From NCBI RefSeq assembly GCF_022539665.2, contig NC_081340.1, positions 3,286,001 to 3,350,000 of the forward strand: a stretch of DNA of 64,000 bases, read 5' to 3'. Of the stretch, positions 38,801 through 48,938 are shown piece by piece. The position numbers and the translations under genes are program-made. The DNA comes from Daphnia carinata (lineage: Eukaryota > Arthropoda > Branchiopoda > Diplostraca > Daphniidae). Under the pieces are notes generated by a model. That model saw nothing but the letters and a program-made list of their open reading frames with translations, made no database searches and was not told where the DNA came from. Within the stretch, counting starts at the first letter, position 1. Each line of letters opens with the position of its first letter.

Positions 38801-41800
38801 AAAAAGGGATGGGAGTTTTGGATGATGCTGAGATATGGAAACATCTCAAAACAACCGTTCTATTGCCTCCTGGGGAATCGGTAAACTCGCAGCCGTACCT
38901 CAAGCACAAATGTGTGCCAACAAAAACTTGCCTACCGCTCAAACACCTGCGCACAGTGACACAGTAGTATGTTCGTAACCAGTGTTTTGTTTTGTTTTGT
39001 TTTCTGGGAAGATTTTGTTATGAATTTAGTAATAGAAAAAAAAAGCCTTTCTAAATGATAATGGGACATTGTGGATACAGTTGACCGTGTTGGCAAGCGC
39101 ATCCTTCTCCCATCCATAATACGAGTGAAGCTGTTGGCGTGTAGCGTGCGCGGGCTAGCGTGGCATTTCGGTGTCCAAATCTAATCGATTACACATGTAC
39201 GAAAAGAGCATCAACGACACACACACACACAGAATGAGAGGGGGAGGGGATAGAATATTCTTTTGATTAGTGCGAGTAAAAAGAGGACGCGTGTACATCC
39301 GGGACCATTTGGATTGTTAGCGCCATTATGAGAGATGTGACGAGCATGTCTACGATGTGAATTGTCAACATGTATAATGCAGAGCCACTTTTGGCGCAGT
39401 ATGGGGGAGTAGAAGAATGACACAGGAAAGACTCTTGGGTCTAGTTGTAATGATATATTTTCATCATTTCCTTAGCCAGCGAAAGCTAACTAACGCAATA
39501 GACTGTGCTGGTGCCCCTATAATTGATTGAGGTCTTCATTGTAGACACGATCTGGATCATCAACAGAAGCGCTGGGAATCCATCTAAGTGTAAAGTGACC
39601 CCCACTGAGGGCGATCCGCCCTACTTGACGCCCTTATGACCGGAGTTGCAGCAACTCCTTCAGGGCTGATCGACCCATGTTTTGATTATACCAATGTAGT
39701 ATAAAAATGGAAAAAAAAAAAATAGACCAGGCCGCCGTCTCCATACCCGTGTAGCCTTTACGGACCAATGCCTTCGTGCATTCATTAACTAAAACCGCCA
39801 TCGGCCTTGCCGATGACAAGACGGGTAGGCGCCCGGTCGATCGGGCACGACGTCCTTGCTCCCGATTCAAGTGGTTGACGATCTTCCGTAGCGATGATTG
39901 CGACGACGATGCATCATGTTGGAAGAGAGCTCTCAGCAACTGCCAAGGTCGTTTTCTCCGTCTAACTGTTCTCGCCCGTGTGCTTATCTTTACCGACGTA
40001 GCCGCTGGTGGTACTTGAGGTGCCCTTTGCTTGGCCGGTGCTTCAAGTAGTAGCGGTCCGAACGCCCGTCTCTATGAGCCAATTGAACGAGTTATAGTGA
40101 AAGAAAAGCGTCAGCTGGCTAGCTTACTAGTGTATCAGCGTGAGCGCACGTACCGGCTACCGCCAAATGAAATAAAATAGCCAAGCGAATAGGCCAGCTC
40201 CGTTAGTTGAACCTTTTCGTTCCAATTTATTATTATGCAACGCTGATGACGGCCAGCGCTTTTTTTTTTTTTTTTTCTTTGGCGTTCGTTAAACGTCACT
40301 CTCAGCAGCTTCTTTTTTTTCTTCTTGGTATTTTTTTTTAAATGCCCACGTCGAATATGGCCCTTCTGGCATCTTGCATAATGAAGCAGTTCATCACTGT
40401 TTTTGTAAAGGGGCTGTTGTCCGTGGACGTGGTCGGGAATTTTTCTTTAACTTATATTTTATCATCATTAAATTTTTTTTTTTTTCAAAAACATATTAGT
40501 AATACAATCCGCTAGAATATCAAGTCGGCCAAAATCATTCACGCGCAACGGGATTTTTGTTTTTTAGCGTCGGATTTTTCTCAGCTCCAGAAGGGAAACG
40601 ACCTAGTCATTGGAGCGAAACCAACGGCAATAATAATTTTGGCTATATATTTTTTTTTTTCGTGAGCGGCCTATGAATTTCCCGTAAGCGCATAGCTCCG
40701 AATTCTCGTTTGTAATATCATCACATCGCGTCTCTTTGTTAGAAGTCAATTATCTCTTTTCTCCTTTTTCATTCCTTTGTTTGTTTGTTTTTTATCCCTT
40801 TTTTTTGCTTGTCTGTTGTAAGATTTCAGTTTGTCGCCAAAGTTCGTTAACAAGTTTTCTTTAAAAAAAAAAAAAAAAAGACGCAGATTCTAGTGTTTAG
40901 TTAGTGTTCCTTTTCACTTTTTCCGCACTCAATTTTCTTTCGCTCGTTTCTACATGACTCTCCGGTCGAATGCAAGTTTTTCGTGTAATAACGCGACGCG
41001 GGACCGGGTCACTTTCTCTTCTCAGCATCCCTTCCGCGTTATTGAACTGCGTAGCAGAAGAGAGAGAAAGAGAAGCAGGAACAAAATACCCCATTGTATT
41101 GAAATCTGTTAACCCTTTCTGTTTTCCCTTTTGTTTGTCCTAACATTTCTGCCCTCTGGTTATGACGTGAACACAAAAAAGAAAACCCTTGTGGACGTTG
41201 TGTCTTATTAGATTTCCTTTTTTTTTCCCATCTGCCCCATTTGAAAAATTTGTTTAAAAATGCTTTTAACATAACTTTGATTCATATCTGATCCTTCTTT
41301 ATTTTTATTTTTCTTTGGCACCCTAGAAACAAATTGTCAAAGGTAAAGAACTACTGGAAGAACTGCAGCGAGATTCCGGCGTGACGGCCACTCCGGGCTC
41401 TACGTTAGCTCCCGCTGAGCCGAGAGACGAACAGTTGGCGGTCGGCGAAGATCCTGTCGGCTCCAGTGCCGGGCGTACGATATCCAGCAGCAACACCAGT
41501 ATCCTCGACCTTGCCTCTTCACTGCAATCCCAGCTTTCCAAGTTCGGTCACCGACTGGACGACACCCGCGAGCGGCTAGAAGATACCTCCCGCTGCTACG
41601 AACTTCTCGACAAGGTACGTGGAACAACAAAAAACAAAAATCATTATTTATGCATAATTTATTTACAGTACATCTCCCCCTTTTTTTTTTTTGATGAGGT
41701 CAATAAAACACCTCGCCAGCTATCTTGATATTTTGTGGAGGTTTTTTCGTGACTAAAAGCACGACGTAGAAAATTCCCATAATGTTTTTCGGGTGGAAAG

Positions 41801-44800
41801 AAAAAACTTATTTATAGTCGTTTCTTGAATGCTACGATAAGTGGAACGCGAGAAAACGGTTGTTTTTTGTCGCCTATCGTCCATATTTTGTTGTCTTCTT
41901 TTTCATTTCTGAATGGCACGGAAGTGAGTGGCACTTTGAATTGAGAATCATTTCAGGGCGGGGATAGAGAAAAGAGGAAGTTTGCAGCAATTGTTAGTTT
42001 ACATGAATAAATTCGCGTTTGTATAGAATGAGACGTTCTCCTCCGCCTCTTTCTCCTTCTTGCGAAACAGTTACTTCTTTATACTCTTCTATTAAAGACG
42101 CTTTTTTAGTGTTTAATATTCTCGGGACCGAAAGATGGTGGCTTCCTTCCCTCGTTTGTTCTTTATCCCTCTTTTTCCACCCACTGTCTTTTCGAGCTTA
42201 ACCGTGTCACGGGCCAGTCAACACTCGGCACATCCTGCGCAATTTTCAGCAATCAAAGATCGCTATCTATCGCATCCCTTATATGGTTTTCCCGAATCAC
42301 TCTGGCGTGAACACAATCCAACAAATCGGGAGAACTTCCAAAAAATGGAGAATGTCACATCAAAGAAAAGCTTTGTTCTAAAGATTTCATGTTATTCTTT
42401 TTCCTTTTGTTTTTCAAAGAAAAATAAAAGATTGGAAACAGGAATTATGATAAGAAAAAAAAAATTCTTATGGCTTAAGGTTTGTAATATAGCTTTAGCG
42501 TCTTAAGATGGAGAGTGCGTGTTGTTTGTCCGCGCCGTAGGGCAGGGAGAAACTTTCCCTTTCCGAAAAGAAAAAAAAAAGCCAGCAAGAGAAAATTCTG
42601 GTAACAACCTTGAGTATGTAGCAAGAGAGACAAACGGCCTCGAAGGCTATTACCCGTATCTTTTGCTGGCGAGTCCCGGGTTCATTTTTATTAACTGCCC
42701 TTTTTCAGAGATGAAAATGGAAAAAAAAGAGGAGGAATGCAAATGAACGACGACTTTCTCCTTTGTTGAACAATGGGATGATGCTGGCAAGGGTAATAAC
42801 CCTTTATTTTCTTTATTTTCTCTATGTTTGTCGATCCACAAAGGCCTACGAATGGGGCGTAGAAGCTATGAAACTGGCGTCAAAACTCAAGTTGGACCAG
42901 CAACCTTGCCCGCCGTCGGTGGCCAGTCATCTTCTCCACCAGGTGGATGCGTTCCTGTCGACCGCGGATAAGATTTCGCACACGACCGCGCTAGAAGACC
43001 TCAACACCCTGGCCCGTAAACTTGACAATCCAAAATTACTCGACCAGTGCAAGGTAATTCAAGCGATAAAATGCAGTCTCCATTTTTTTTTTTTTTGTTC
43101 GCCGTCAGGTTAACCAATTTCAAGTTTTCTTGACTGCCTCGAGCTGTTACTTTCGTGAAATCTCATTTGTCATCGCTATCGCGTCTATCGTGGCAGCCGT
43201 GCATATATCAATTTACATTTGTGTGTATAAAGAAAACGAGTCTCGATCGTTCGGCGAGATGTAGTAGAAAAATGAATAATTTCCAAACGTTAAATTGGAA
43301 AAATGCAAGATAAACAAAATTCGAGAATTCTTATAAATAGGAATAATGTGACGTTGACGTCTTTTCAACATCATTTAACTTTCTGCAGCTATTATTGCGT
43401 GTTGAAGGGCTTTCGTTGAAGTATGCACGTCTTCATTATCCTTTATTTGGTATTGTTTCGCCCAGTTGGCTCAGAACAGATGCCAAGAAACTATGGAGCT
43501 GTTGGAATTTCGGCGAAGAATCTTGACGGACTACGTCAAAGAGGATGAAACAAAACGCCAGGAGGAGCAACATCAAGCGAAACAGCGACAAGACAAGGAT
43601 GAGGTGAAAGATTGTTTTTGTAGCTGGAAATCAATGAATCAATTTCCAGGACTAACAAACGGATGCTTGGCTAGGTCGAAACGAATATTTACGAGAACGT
43701 GGCCGAGTTGAATGCGTCATCTTCGTGCGAAGACAAGGTAGATGGCCTATCAAAGGATTACCCAATTTGGAAAAAGAACGAGACGGGCAACCAGTTGGTG
43801 AGGGCAGCAGACGATGGCAATTGCGTTTTGTTGCGTGTTAAGAAGAATTCTAGCCCCGACGCGCTGGCCAAACAACAACAGCAACAACCAAATTCTGTTT
43901 TGAACGGCTATCCGCCACTTCCGCTACGTGGGACAACGTCTTACAGCTCGGGCACGTCACTCTCCAGCTATTCTTCATCATCTACCAGCTGGAGCTCGCG
44001 GATGAAGTTGGCCATGAACCGGAAAATGTCGACGTCCGGCACGGAGCCCACATTGCCCGCCGACGACGTTTCGGATGGCAATAAGATGGATAAGTAAGAA
44101 CCGGCTTGATTGAATATCTCACACGAAAGGAAATTGCGAATTGAGATGATTGACTTGATTTAGGAGCGGAGTTAGCAGTACGGGTAGTAGTAGCAAAACA
44201 GAGGAGGAAGAGGACCACTCAGAGGAGGTTTCCGTCTGCCAATCCCCAATTTCCGTCAACAGCCACTTGCAGTGCCGAGCATCTTCTATCGACTTGTCCT
44301 TGCCCATTGCTGAAATGCAAGAGTCGGGATTCACCGAAGATAACATCAAGTCCCAAAAGTACAATTTTGCCACTCATGTCTCTTTAATCTGAGGACGCAT
44401 TTACTAATTGATTGTTCTCTGCAGGACCTTGTTTCTCACCATGCGGGAAATGATTCAAACTGAGCGTGATTACGTCCGCTCTTTGGAGTATATAATCGAG
44501 GTAACCATTCATTAAATGCCTATTGGTTTATCTTTTACAACTACTAGTGGGAATGTTCAACGCAGTTGGCTTTGTAACAAGAAACTAATGAGCGTGTGTA
44601 CGATTTGTGCCTGCTAGAACTATATTCCCGAATTGTCACGCGAGGACATACCCCAAGCGTTGCGTGGTAAACGCAACGTCATCTTCGGTAACATCGAAAA
44701 AATATACGGCTTCCATCACCACTATTTCCTGCGCGAACTGGAGCACTGTCACAACGTGCCCTTCCTGGTGGGCCAGTGTTTCCTGCGACACGAGCAGCAC

Positions 44801-46528
44801 TTTTATCTCTACGCCCTTTACAACAAGAATAAACCCAAATCCGACGCCCTGATGGCTGAATATGGAACGGCTTTCTTTCGGGTATTCATCACACATTTTA
44901 CAGAACACACTCACACACACATAAAAAGATTTCATTCACCGCTGTGGCTTCATTATTACTCATCGCGACACTTTGTCCTTGTTCTCGTTTTTTCTATAGA
45001 GGAAACAGACTGAATTGGGCGACAAAATGGATCTGGCTAGTTATTTGCTCAAGCCAGTCCAGCGTATGGGAAAATACGCCCTGTTGTTAAAGCAGTTGCT
45101 CAAAGAAAGCGGCGACAAGGAACCCGAGTTTGTCGATCTTCTGGCTGCCGAGCAAATGGTTCGATTTCAACTACGACACGGCAATGATTTGCTCGCCATG
45201 GATTCCCTCCGGGACTGTGACGTCAACGTCAAGGAACAGGGCCGTCTGATACGGCAGAGCGAGTTCTATTGCTGGCAGGGTAGAAAGAAGGGGCTTCGGC
45301 ACGTGTTTCTCTTCGAGGATCTCATCCTCTTCAGCAAGGCCAAACGCGATCCGGAACGCAAAGTATGGATTACAGTGCACTTTTCCGAGTTTAGGAATGA
45401 GACTTCATAAAAATGTAATCTCGTTTGTTTGTATTTTCCAGAATCTGGACATTTACATCTACAAGCATAGCATGAAGACGTCAGACATCGGCTTCACAGC
45501 CAAAATGGGCGAATCGAGTACAAGATTCGAGATATGGTTCCGAAAACGGAAGCCAAACGAGACAATCGTGATGGAAGCGACAAATCCGGACGTCAAACAG
45601 ATGTGGGTCGATGACATCAGCCGTATTCTATGGAAACAGGCATTGAGAAATAGAGGTATCGTATTGTACATTACACCCGGGTCTGAGTCTTTAGTGCTAA
45701 CAAACCACGATAATTCAAACAGAACTTCGTATGACAGAAATGGCCGAAATGGGAATTGGTAATAAGCCGTGTTTGGACATCCGACCAAGTCAAGATCAAA
45801 TTAATGATCGGTCTATCAGTTACGCACAATTAGCTAAAGGTAAATCAAAATTCTTGTTTGCTTTGCGTAAATTCGTTTCCGCTTGTTTTGAAACTGGAAG
45901 TCAATCAAACAACTTTCTCTTCAATTTTTAATAGCACCGAAATTCCGACACTCTGTATGCGGATCAATTTTGTCGGATAGTCGGAGTAGCAAGCGGCCTC
46001 ACTCGATAATCTCAGTCAGTTCTTCTGCTTCTTCGGCCTCATCCGGAAGCGGGAGCGTCAATGACAATCGGATTTCCAATAGCAATAATGGACATCAGGA
46101 TTCGACAACCAATACAGCATTAGTAGCCAATCTGCATAACCACAGATCCAAAACCAACCAAAGCCAATGCTCTGCAGGTAATTCAATTTCGCAACCCCTA
46201 CAAGTCAAGCTCGCGTAATCGCTTTTTCTCCTGTTTTATATTGCATCGTGTGATTTCAGAGTCGGGAATCTTAGCCGACCTGTCGATGAGCTATGACGAT
46301 CCAGAATCTGGCCACTGCCGCATTGGGAGATCTGACAGTTCCATTACCACCGAATCCGTCGATTCGGTCACGCTTTCACCGTCGTCACCTCTGACCTCAT
46401 CCAAGTCATGTCCTTATCCGAGTATGACGCCTATATCTCTTTATGTTAATAACAAACTGATCCCCATCACCCCGTCGCCGTCTCACAAGAACATGCCCAT
46501 GACAGAGGTACCGTATTATCGTATATGA
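5397..46528 (+). CDS. Puratrophin-1/PLEKHG4-type Rho guanine-nucleotide exchange factor, 20 coding exons
   Basis: Dbl-family RhoGEF, predicted to load GTP on Rho GTPases at membranes and the cytoskeleton. Exons: 5397-5801, 18052-18415, 19197-19549, 19656-19745, 19889-20005, 20838-21100, 22102-22312, 29745-29870, 41327-41614, 42844-43053, 43466-43603, 43675-44093, 44164-44358, 44425-44500, 44618-44881, 45000-45362, 45442-45655, 45723-45839, 45935-46177, 46260-46528. Every junction keeps phase; the sum is 1574 aa plus stop. Order: unknown N-terminus (1-135), acidic linker (136-256), CRAL-TRIO-like module (about 257-443), spectrin-like helices (444-855), Ser/Gln-rich linker (856-1060), DH (1061-1250), PH (1255-1365), Ser-rich tail. 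The motif GIGNKPCLDIRPSQDQINDR after the PH domain is characteristic of puratrophin-1-like proteins; the Drosophila relative is quattro. The last exon may instead splice at 46507 to 46607 and end in Met-stop. Two internal first exons are listed separately. Confidence 0.92.
14127..14146. repeat. 20-base C homopolymer
   Basis: Uninterrupted run of about 20 C followed by seven T. The minus strand is a G run able to form G-quadruplex structures. Its exact length is likely to be unreliable in the assembly. Confidence 0.9.
16404..16505 (+). CDS. Possible alternative RhoGEF first exon (34 codons)
   Basis: ATG 16404 opens a 34-codon frame (MASTTPYNVRPYLYDETSS, then a Pro/Ser-rich end) that meets a donor-like AAC/GTAATG at 16506 in phase 0. 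It could therefore splice to the exon at 18052. The composition is protein-like and GC is above the surroundings, but frames of this length with a phase-0 GT are not rare. There is no clear initiator upstream and minus-strand frames overlap. This is a weak candidate only. Confidence 0.2.
18052..18415 (+). CDS. RhoGEF exon 2, acidic linker
   Basis: Acceptor CTTCTTTTGCAG and donor AAAG/GTAAAC bound 121 codons plus one base. The encoded segment begins NTRTGLRNRLSWHRLADG and has two acidic clusters, FDDEDDRNDAM and DSDVSDDDDDGYCCYD, before a Thr/Ser/Glu-rich end. It precedes the CRAL-TRIO-like module and is probably a flexible regulatory linker. Codon use and the absence of stops support coding; no named domain is recognised. 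Confidence 0.75.
19151..19187. repeat. (CG)n(TG)n dinucleotide repeat next to a splice acceptor
   Basis: CACGCGCGCG followed by about 13 TG units, ending nine bases before the acceptor AG (19195-19196) of the first CRAL-TRIO exon. It occupies the place of a polypyrimidine tract. Alternating purine-pyrimidine DNA of this kind is prone to length change and to Z-DNA formation. Confidence 0.9.
19197..20005 (+). CDS. RhoGEF CRAL-TRIO-like module (three exons)
   Basis: Exons 19197-19549, 19656-19745 and 19889-20005. The encoded stretch (about residues 257-443) has the look of the Sec14/CRAL-TRIO-like region in Dbl-type GEFs: hydrophobic strands such as RALVVADLSLL and NGLVLLVAGRPD, helices between, and a closing GGPIAHNQHDWIAFRK, which corresponds to the GG.LPYDH..W..FR signature that ends this module in MCF2, TRIO and PLEKHG4 relatives. 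In those proteins the module binds membrane lipids or autoinhibits the DH-PH unit; the same role here is inference. The middle exon is exactly 30 codons and the third 39, so either could be skipped in frame. Confidence 0.85.
20006..20837 (+). other. RhoGEF intron, 0.8 kb
   Basis: Starts GTTTGA and ends in a T-rich tract with TTTAAACAG. It contains a GT repeat of about nine units at 20548-20566, GA-rich runs near 20078-20094 and 20174-20191, and poly-T just before the acceptor. No gene seen. Confidence 0.7.
20838..22312 (+). CDS. RhoGEF spectrin-like region, proximal exons
   Basis: Exons 20838-21100 and 22102-22312. The first encodes an amphipathic helical stretch (IVEPFLSSCRQRSKVLYQVI ... 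LDKLYNASSCNPDLIGLLAEG ... ILQEVSNAKTRL); the second continues with RETMERCSALYAEVQRSVG and a charged tail rich in Asp. Heptad-like spacing of Leu/Val and the place between CRAL-TRIO and DH fit the spectrin-repeat segment of the PLEKHG4/TRIO/MCF2 group. The 1.0-kb intron at 21101-22101 holds no gene; it has a 7-bp hairpin TTGACCG/CGGTCAA at 21689-21706. Confidence 0.8.
23591..23613. repeat. 23-base C homopolymer
   Basis: Uninterrupted C run inside the 7.4-kb RhoGEF intron. It is G-rich on the minus strand and is a likely site of length error or length polymorphism. Confidence 0.9.
24840..25194 (+). promoter_or_regulatory. Putative internal promoter and leader of the RhoGEF gene
   Basis: A GC-richer block with an initiator-like TCAGT at 24880-24884, runs of CTCTCC pyrimidines and no in-frame splice features. 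It leads straight into the strong-context ATG at 25195 (ACCATGG). No TATA box is evident. Promoter activity is inferred from this context and from the phase-0 donor of the exon that follows. Confidence 0.4.
25195..25308 (+). CDS. Alternative RhoGEF first coding exon (38 codons)
   Basis: ATG 25195 has an excellent start context (ACCATGG). The frame reads MARPDIQKGLSFRDTRQ, then RADLLPIQHRLSLPGKYSW and IP, and ends at donor CCG/GTAATT in phase 0. The next gene exon in the same direction, 29745, starts in phase 0 (ILSWLCRKGEE), so the two join in frame. The resulting protein would lack the N-terminus, the CRAL-TRIO-like module and the first spectrin-like exons but keep DH and PH. The basic, Arg/Lys-rich start could associate with membranes; that is inference. 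A chance ORF is possible, but context, composition and phase agree. Confidence 0.5.
29097..29194 (+). promoter_or_regulatory. Cluster of three CTCF-like motifs
   Basis: Three copies of an AGRKGGCR core in about 100 bp, all in the plus orientation: GCGCTAGATGGCA (29097-29109), CCAGTAGGTGGCG (29147-29159) and ACAACAGATGGCA (29182-29194). The second fits the published vertebrate/insect CTCF consensus CCASYAGRKGGCR at all 13 positions; the others deviate at two positions each. The cluster lies between the two internal first exons of the RhoGEF gene and 550 bp upstream of the exon at 29745. An insulator role is inference. Confidence 0.4.
29745..29870 (+). CDS. RhoGEF spectrin-like exon 8 (42 codons)
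   Basis: Acceptor TTTCATATTCCAG and donor CAG/GTAAGT bound a phase-0, 126-base exon encoding ILSWLCRKGEETLSRYHVTL, then ADSLAAAKSQQREFQRFLVL and AQ, a typical spectrin-like helix. Both edges are phase 0, so it can be included or skipped in frame. It is isolated between introns of 7.4 and 11.5 kb, each with a candidate alternative first exon, so it is the acceptor for transcripts from the 25.2-kb promoter. Confidence 0.85.
33955..34432 (+). promoter_or_regulatory. Putative second internal promoter and leader, with a 30-codon upstream ORF
   Basis: Two overlapping initiators, TCAGTT (33955-33960) and TCAGTA (33960-33965), precede a CT-rich stretch and a leader of about 470 bases to the ATG at 34433. 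The leader contains an upstream ORF at 34097-34189, 30 codons starting MAVDHSFDDYLTYLIARRIP. If used, it could limit translation of the short isoform. Start-site use was not observed. Confidence 0.35.
34433..34696 (+). CDS. Alternative RhoGEF first coding exon (88 codons)
   Basis: ATG 34433 opens 88 codons ending at donor CAG/GTATGA in phase 0. The following exon, 41327, starts in phase 0, so the splice is in frame (YHHQ then KQIVKGKE). The sequence starts MSVARPSETGCRLVRIKRVP and is rich in His, Pro, Arg and Ser; no domain is recognised. GC content and codon use match the certain exons. The protein made from here would keep only the last spectrin-like helices, the linker, DH, PH and tail. 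A minus-strand frame of 113 codons overlaps (34370-34711), but its product has no family features. Confidence 0.55.
41327..43603 (+). CDS. RhoGEF distal spectrin-like exons
   Basis: Exons 41327-41614, 42844-43053 and 43466-43603, all phase 0 at both ends. The first encodes a helix (KQIVKGKELLEELQRDS), a Pro/Gly/Ser-rich insert and another helix (LQSQLSKFGHRLDDTRERLE). The second starts AYEWGVEAMKLASKLKLD, typical of a spectrin-repeat helix in this GEF group; its acceptor CCACAAAG has a poor pyrimidine tract. The third is a charged coiled coil rich in Glu, Lys and Gln. Introns at 41615-42843 and 43054-43465 hold no gene. Confidence 0.85.
43675..44358 (+). CDS. RhoGEF Ser/Gln-rich linker before the DH domain
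   Basis: Exons 43675-44093 and 44164-44358, residues about 856-1060. The segment has a short poly-Gln (KQQQQQPN), a Ser tract (SSGTSLSSYSSSSTSWSS), basic patches and an acidic stretch (KTEEEEDHSEE). Low-complexity composition, with no domain recognised, suggests a disordered regulatory region. The donor at 44094 (AA/GTAAGA) and acceptor GATTTAG at 44163 keep phase 2 into the next exon. Confidence 0.8.
44425..45655 (+). CDS. RhoGEF catalytic DH-PH unit (four exons)
   Basis: Exons 44425-44500, 44618-44881, 45000-45362 and 45442-45655. The DH domain begins near residue 1061 with FLTMREMIQTERDYVRSLEY (conserved region 1) and has the diagnostic CR3 motif LASYLLKPVQRMGKYALLL, which contacts the GTPase switch regions. 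The PH domain starts at about 1255 with FYCWQGRKKGLRHVFLFEDL, continues LILFSKAK and ends with MWVDDISRILWKQ, whose Trp is the conserved C-terminal helix residue. All key DH residues appear intact, so exchange activity is expected. By PLEKHG4 analogy the targets would be Rho/Rac/Cdc42, but the substrate cannot be read from sequence. Confidence 0.96.
45723..46528 (+). CDS. RhoGEF C-terminal tail
   Basis: Exons 45723-45839, 45935-46177 and 46260-46528. The first carries the conserved puratrophin post-PH motif (MAEMGIGNKPCLDIRPSQDQ). The others are Ser/Asn-rich with several SP and TP sites (SPSSPLTSSKSCPYPS, ITPSPSHK), likely phosphorylation targets. Reading through, the frame ends at 46526-46528; an optional intron 46507-46606 would replace the last six residues by Met-stop. 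Confidence 0.8.
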
Positions 46529-48938
46529 CGAAAACCTAATCACGATAAATCATGACAGCTTCTTCTGACACACTTTGGTTTTTTTTTATCGTTCGTTGCT
46601 AATTAGATGTAGATGACGGCAGACGGAATTCGAAGTAACCGTTGTCCTCGACCGCCAACCTCGCCAGCGCGCTTGTACATAAGAAACCGATTGGAAGACC
46701 CTACAAACGTTTGAATATGGTTAAACTAACGGACTTTACGTTTCTGTCTAGTTACCTTTTTTGTTGTTTTGCTTCACTAACTCGTCCAGTCGCTACGGAA
46801 AGCATGATGTTAGATTATTATTTACCAATAAAACAGTGAAAAACAGTAAGGGTCCTTCTGTTCAGCCATACACTTTCAATTGGAAAACTAAAGACACATG
46901 CATCATTGACAATGACCGATAACAAAAGGAGCCATAATTTTTGGTTAGTCATTCCGTAGTTTTTGAAACTGCGTTAGACGATCTTAATTTTTGTGACCTT
47001 CGTTTCCGGTGTTATGCGTAAACATCGGAAAAGTTTTGTTATAAAAACGTGCACTGTAGTTGCTTGCCTATTTTGTGAGAAAGGCGAGAAGAAAAATCCC
47101 ATTCTCCACGTACGAATGTGTCTCAAACGCATTTTTAAAAATGACAACAATTCATTTCGAATTACATATAAATGTAATTTTGAAAAATCTAATAGAAAAA
47201 AAAACACATAGACTGAATTCCTAAGTGTGTTTTCTTAGCGATTTAATGCGCATTCTTAAATATTTAACGCGTAGGAACAATTATTCACAAAATGTTTACA
47301 TATGAGATTGCAAATACGCACTTTCAAGAACTCGTAATTGTTTCCTTGTATGGTTGAAGGTGTTGTGACACACGTACTCAGCTGACAAGCAAACCGGTTC
47401 ACGTTTCATTTTTACACGTCATCGTAAATTAAGTGGTCAAGAAGCGTTTGACGTATCGTATTTCGCCTAAGTTTTTCTTGTTTCATAGCTTTACTTTCAT
47501 GGCAAAGCAATACCTGAGCACATCGTCTCGAGCACGTTAAAAAGCGGTGTTTCGTATCTACTTTCATGGAAGCCAATTATTTCAAGCCGATTGAGGCAAC
47601 GGTTTCATCAGAAAGCGGCAAAAGGTAAGAGGTTCTTATTGGCATGATTTTTTAGATCAACTAAACTGGCTCTTCCTCATAATCTGTCGGAAACTTGCAG
47701 TAACTATTAAACAGGTATAGTTGACACTAGGTGTGTCTTGTTGTGGCCTTGTAGTTTTTAGTTCAAGGTGAAGGTAGTCAGTTCCAGGTCAGTGACTGAA
47801 GATACCTGTTTGGTAAGGTCAAACAGCCTAGCACATCTATTAATTTCTATCCCTGCTGGGTAGCGATGGCGAAAATATGATAGCTGTGTACAGTCTACAG
47901 GGACTATTTTAGTTCAATAGCGCATCTTAGTCCCTCTGGTAGCGGCCTACGCCATACACAGCTTTTCTTTTTTTATCTCAGTTGATCAGTTAACATCAGC
48001 ACTGCTACGAATACGCAGGTTAAAATTTATTTGCCAGGAAAATTTTGGCCTGTGGAAGTACTTAACGTACGTAGCTGATTTCCTCTTTCTATAAAGCTCT
48101 TTTTCATCTTCGTGTTGTCGAAATTGCGTTTATGCCATCTGCCGTTACACAAGAAAGCTGTTGGAACGCGTAAGCAGTCGAGTGTTCATACACTGATTGA
48201 CAGCGCGCCTTTAAACAAGAAAAAAAAACAAGATAAGCTATCCGAATACTTTAAACTGATACGACTCAAAAGGTCGTGTCAGAGGTTAAAGCTGCTTGCA
48301 GCAGCCAGGATAGAGTTATTCTACTGAATTTAACTTTTGAAGACTGTTGGACAGCAATCGGGAAATTCCGGTAATGGTTTGAAAATCTAACAATTTCAGT
48401 GAGCCATTGTGCCGACGTCGTGTGGTTTCACATGTACGCCACAATAGATATTTGTGGGCGTTTTTACATCAGAATTATTCTGTGTTATTGGAGACGTGCT
48501 ACAGCATTTATATTGTTTCATCAGTTGTAGCTTGGTGTGAATGGTATTCCAAAAAAAACAGTCATTGACAACTAGTGTCTGCGTTGCTCTTGAGTTTTCT
48601 AAAACGATTTTCTAAAATTAAAGGTTTACATTATCTGCATTGCCAAATAGAACTTTCTTAGTATATTATCACTCTTCTGCTAATTTGAAAGTGACAAAAT
48701 TCTTTAATTGTAAATGTCAATATAGAAAACATTATCTTTTCGTAGAATGTCCCAAGCCTTCTACCAAAACAGAGTTTTGTTGCTTAGGATCCTTTCGTCC
48801 CATTTTGTATGAAATCGTTGAAGGCTAGAACATGAAGAATTCTATGAAATATTAACCAAATGTCTTCTCTAATTTCAGGACGCCTGTTTTGGATACGGTT
48901 GCCTTAAAGCGACGACGAACGTTCTACTAGTGTAAAAA
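46529..48938. other. RhoGEF 3'UTR and upstream region of the ABCG gene
   Basis: An AATAAA at 46827-46832 is the likely polyadenylation signal of the RhoGEF gene. The rest is AT-rich. A plausible non-coding first exon of the ABCG gene ends at 47624 (AAAG/GTAAGA), and the exon holding its start codon begins at 48879 after CTCTAATTTCAG. Short frames at 48112-48327 and 48640-48828 have no recognisable features. Confidence 0.5.

Larger units (their letters stand above)
29871..41326 (+). other. RhoGEF intron of 11.5 kb containing a second internal promoter
   Basis: Starts GTAAGT and ends CTTTGGCACCCTAG. It holds the alternative first exon at 34433-34696 and its leader, plus AT-rich sequence with many poly-T and poly-A runs. 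A GC-richer block at about 39600-40200 includes a small hairpin AGGGCG/CGCCCT (39608-39622) but no frame I trust. A 24-codon frame at 38809-38880 meets a phase-0 donor-like GTAAAC and is a very weak further first-exon candidate. No nested gene recognised. Confidence 0.6.

Noticed and set aside
39634-40018. Overlapping frames on both strands in a GC-richer intron block
   Set aside because: Neither frame has phase-compatible splice sites or family features; possibly a regulatory block.
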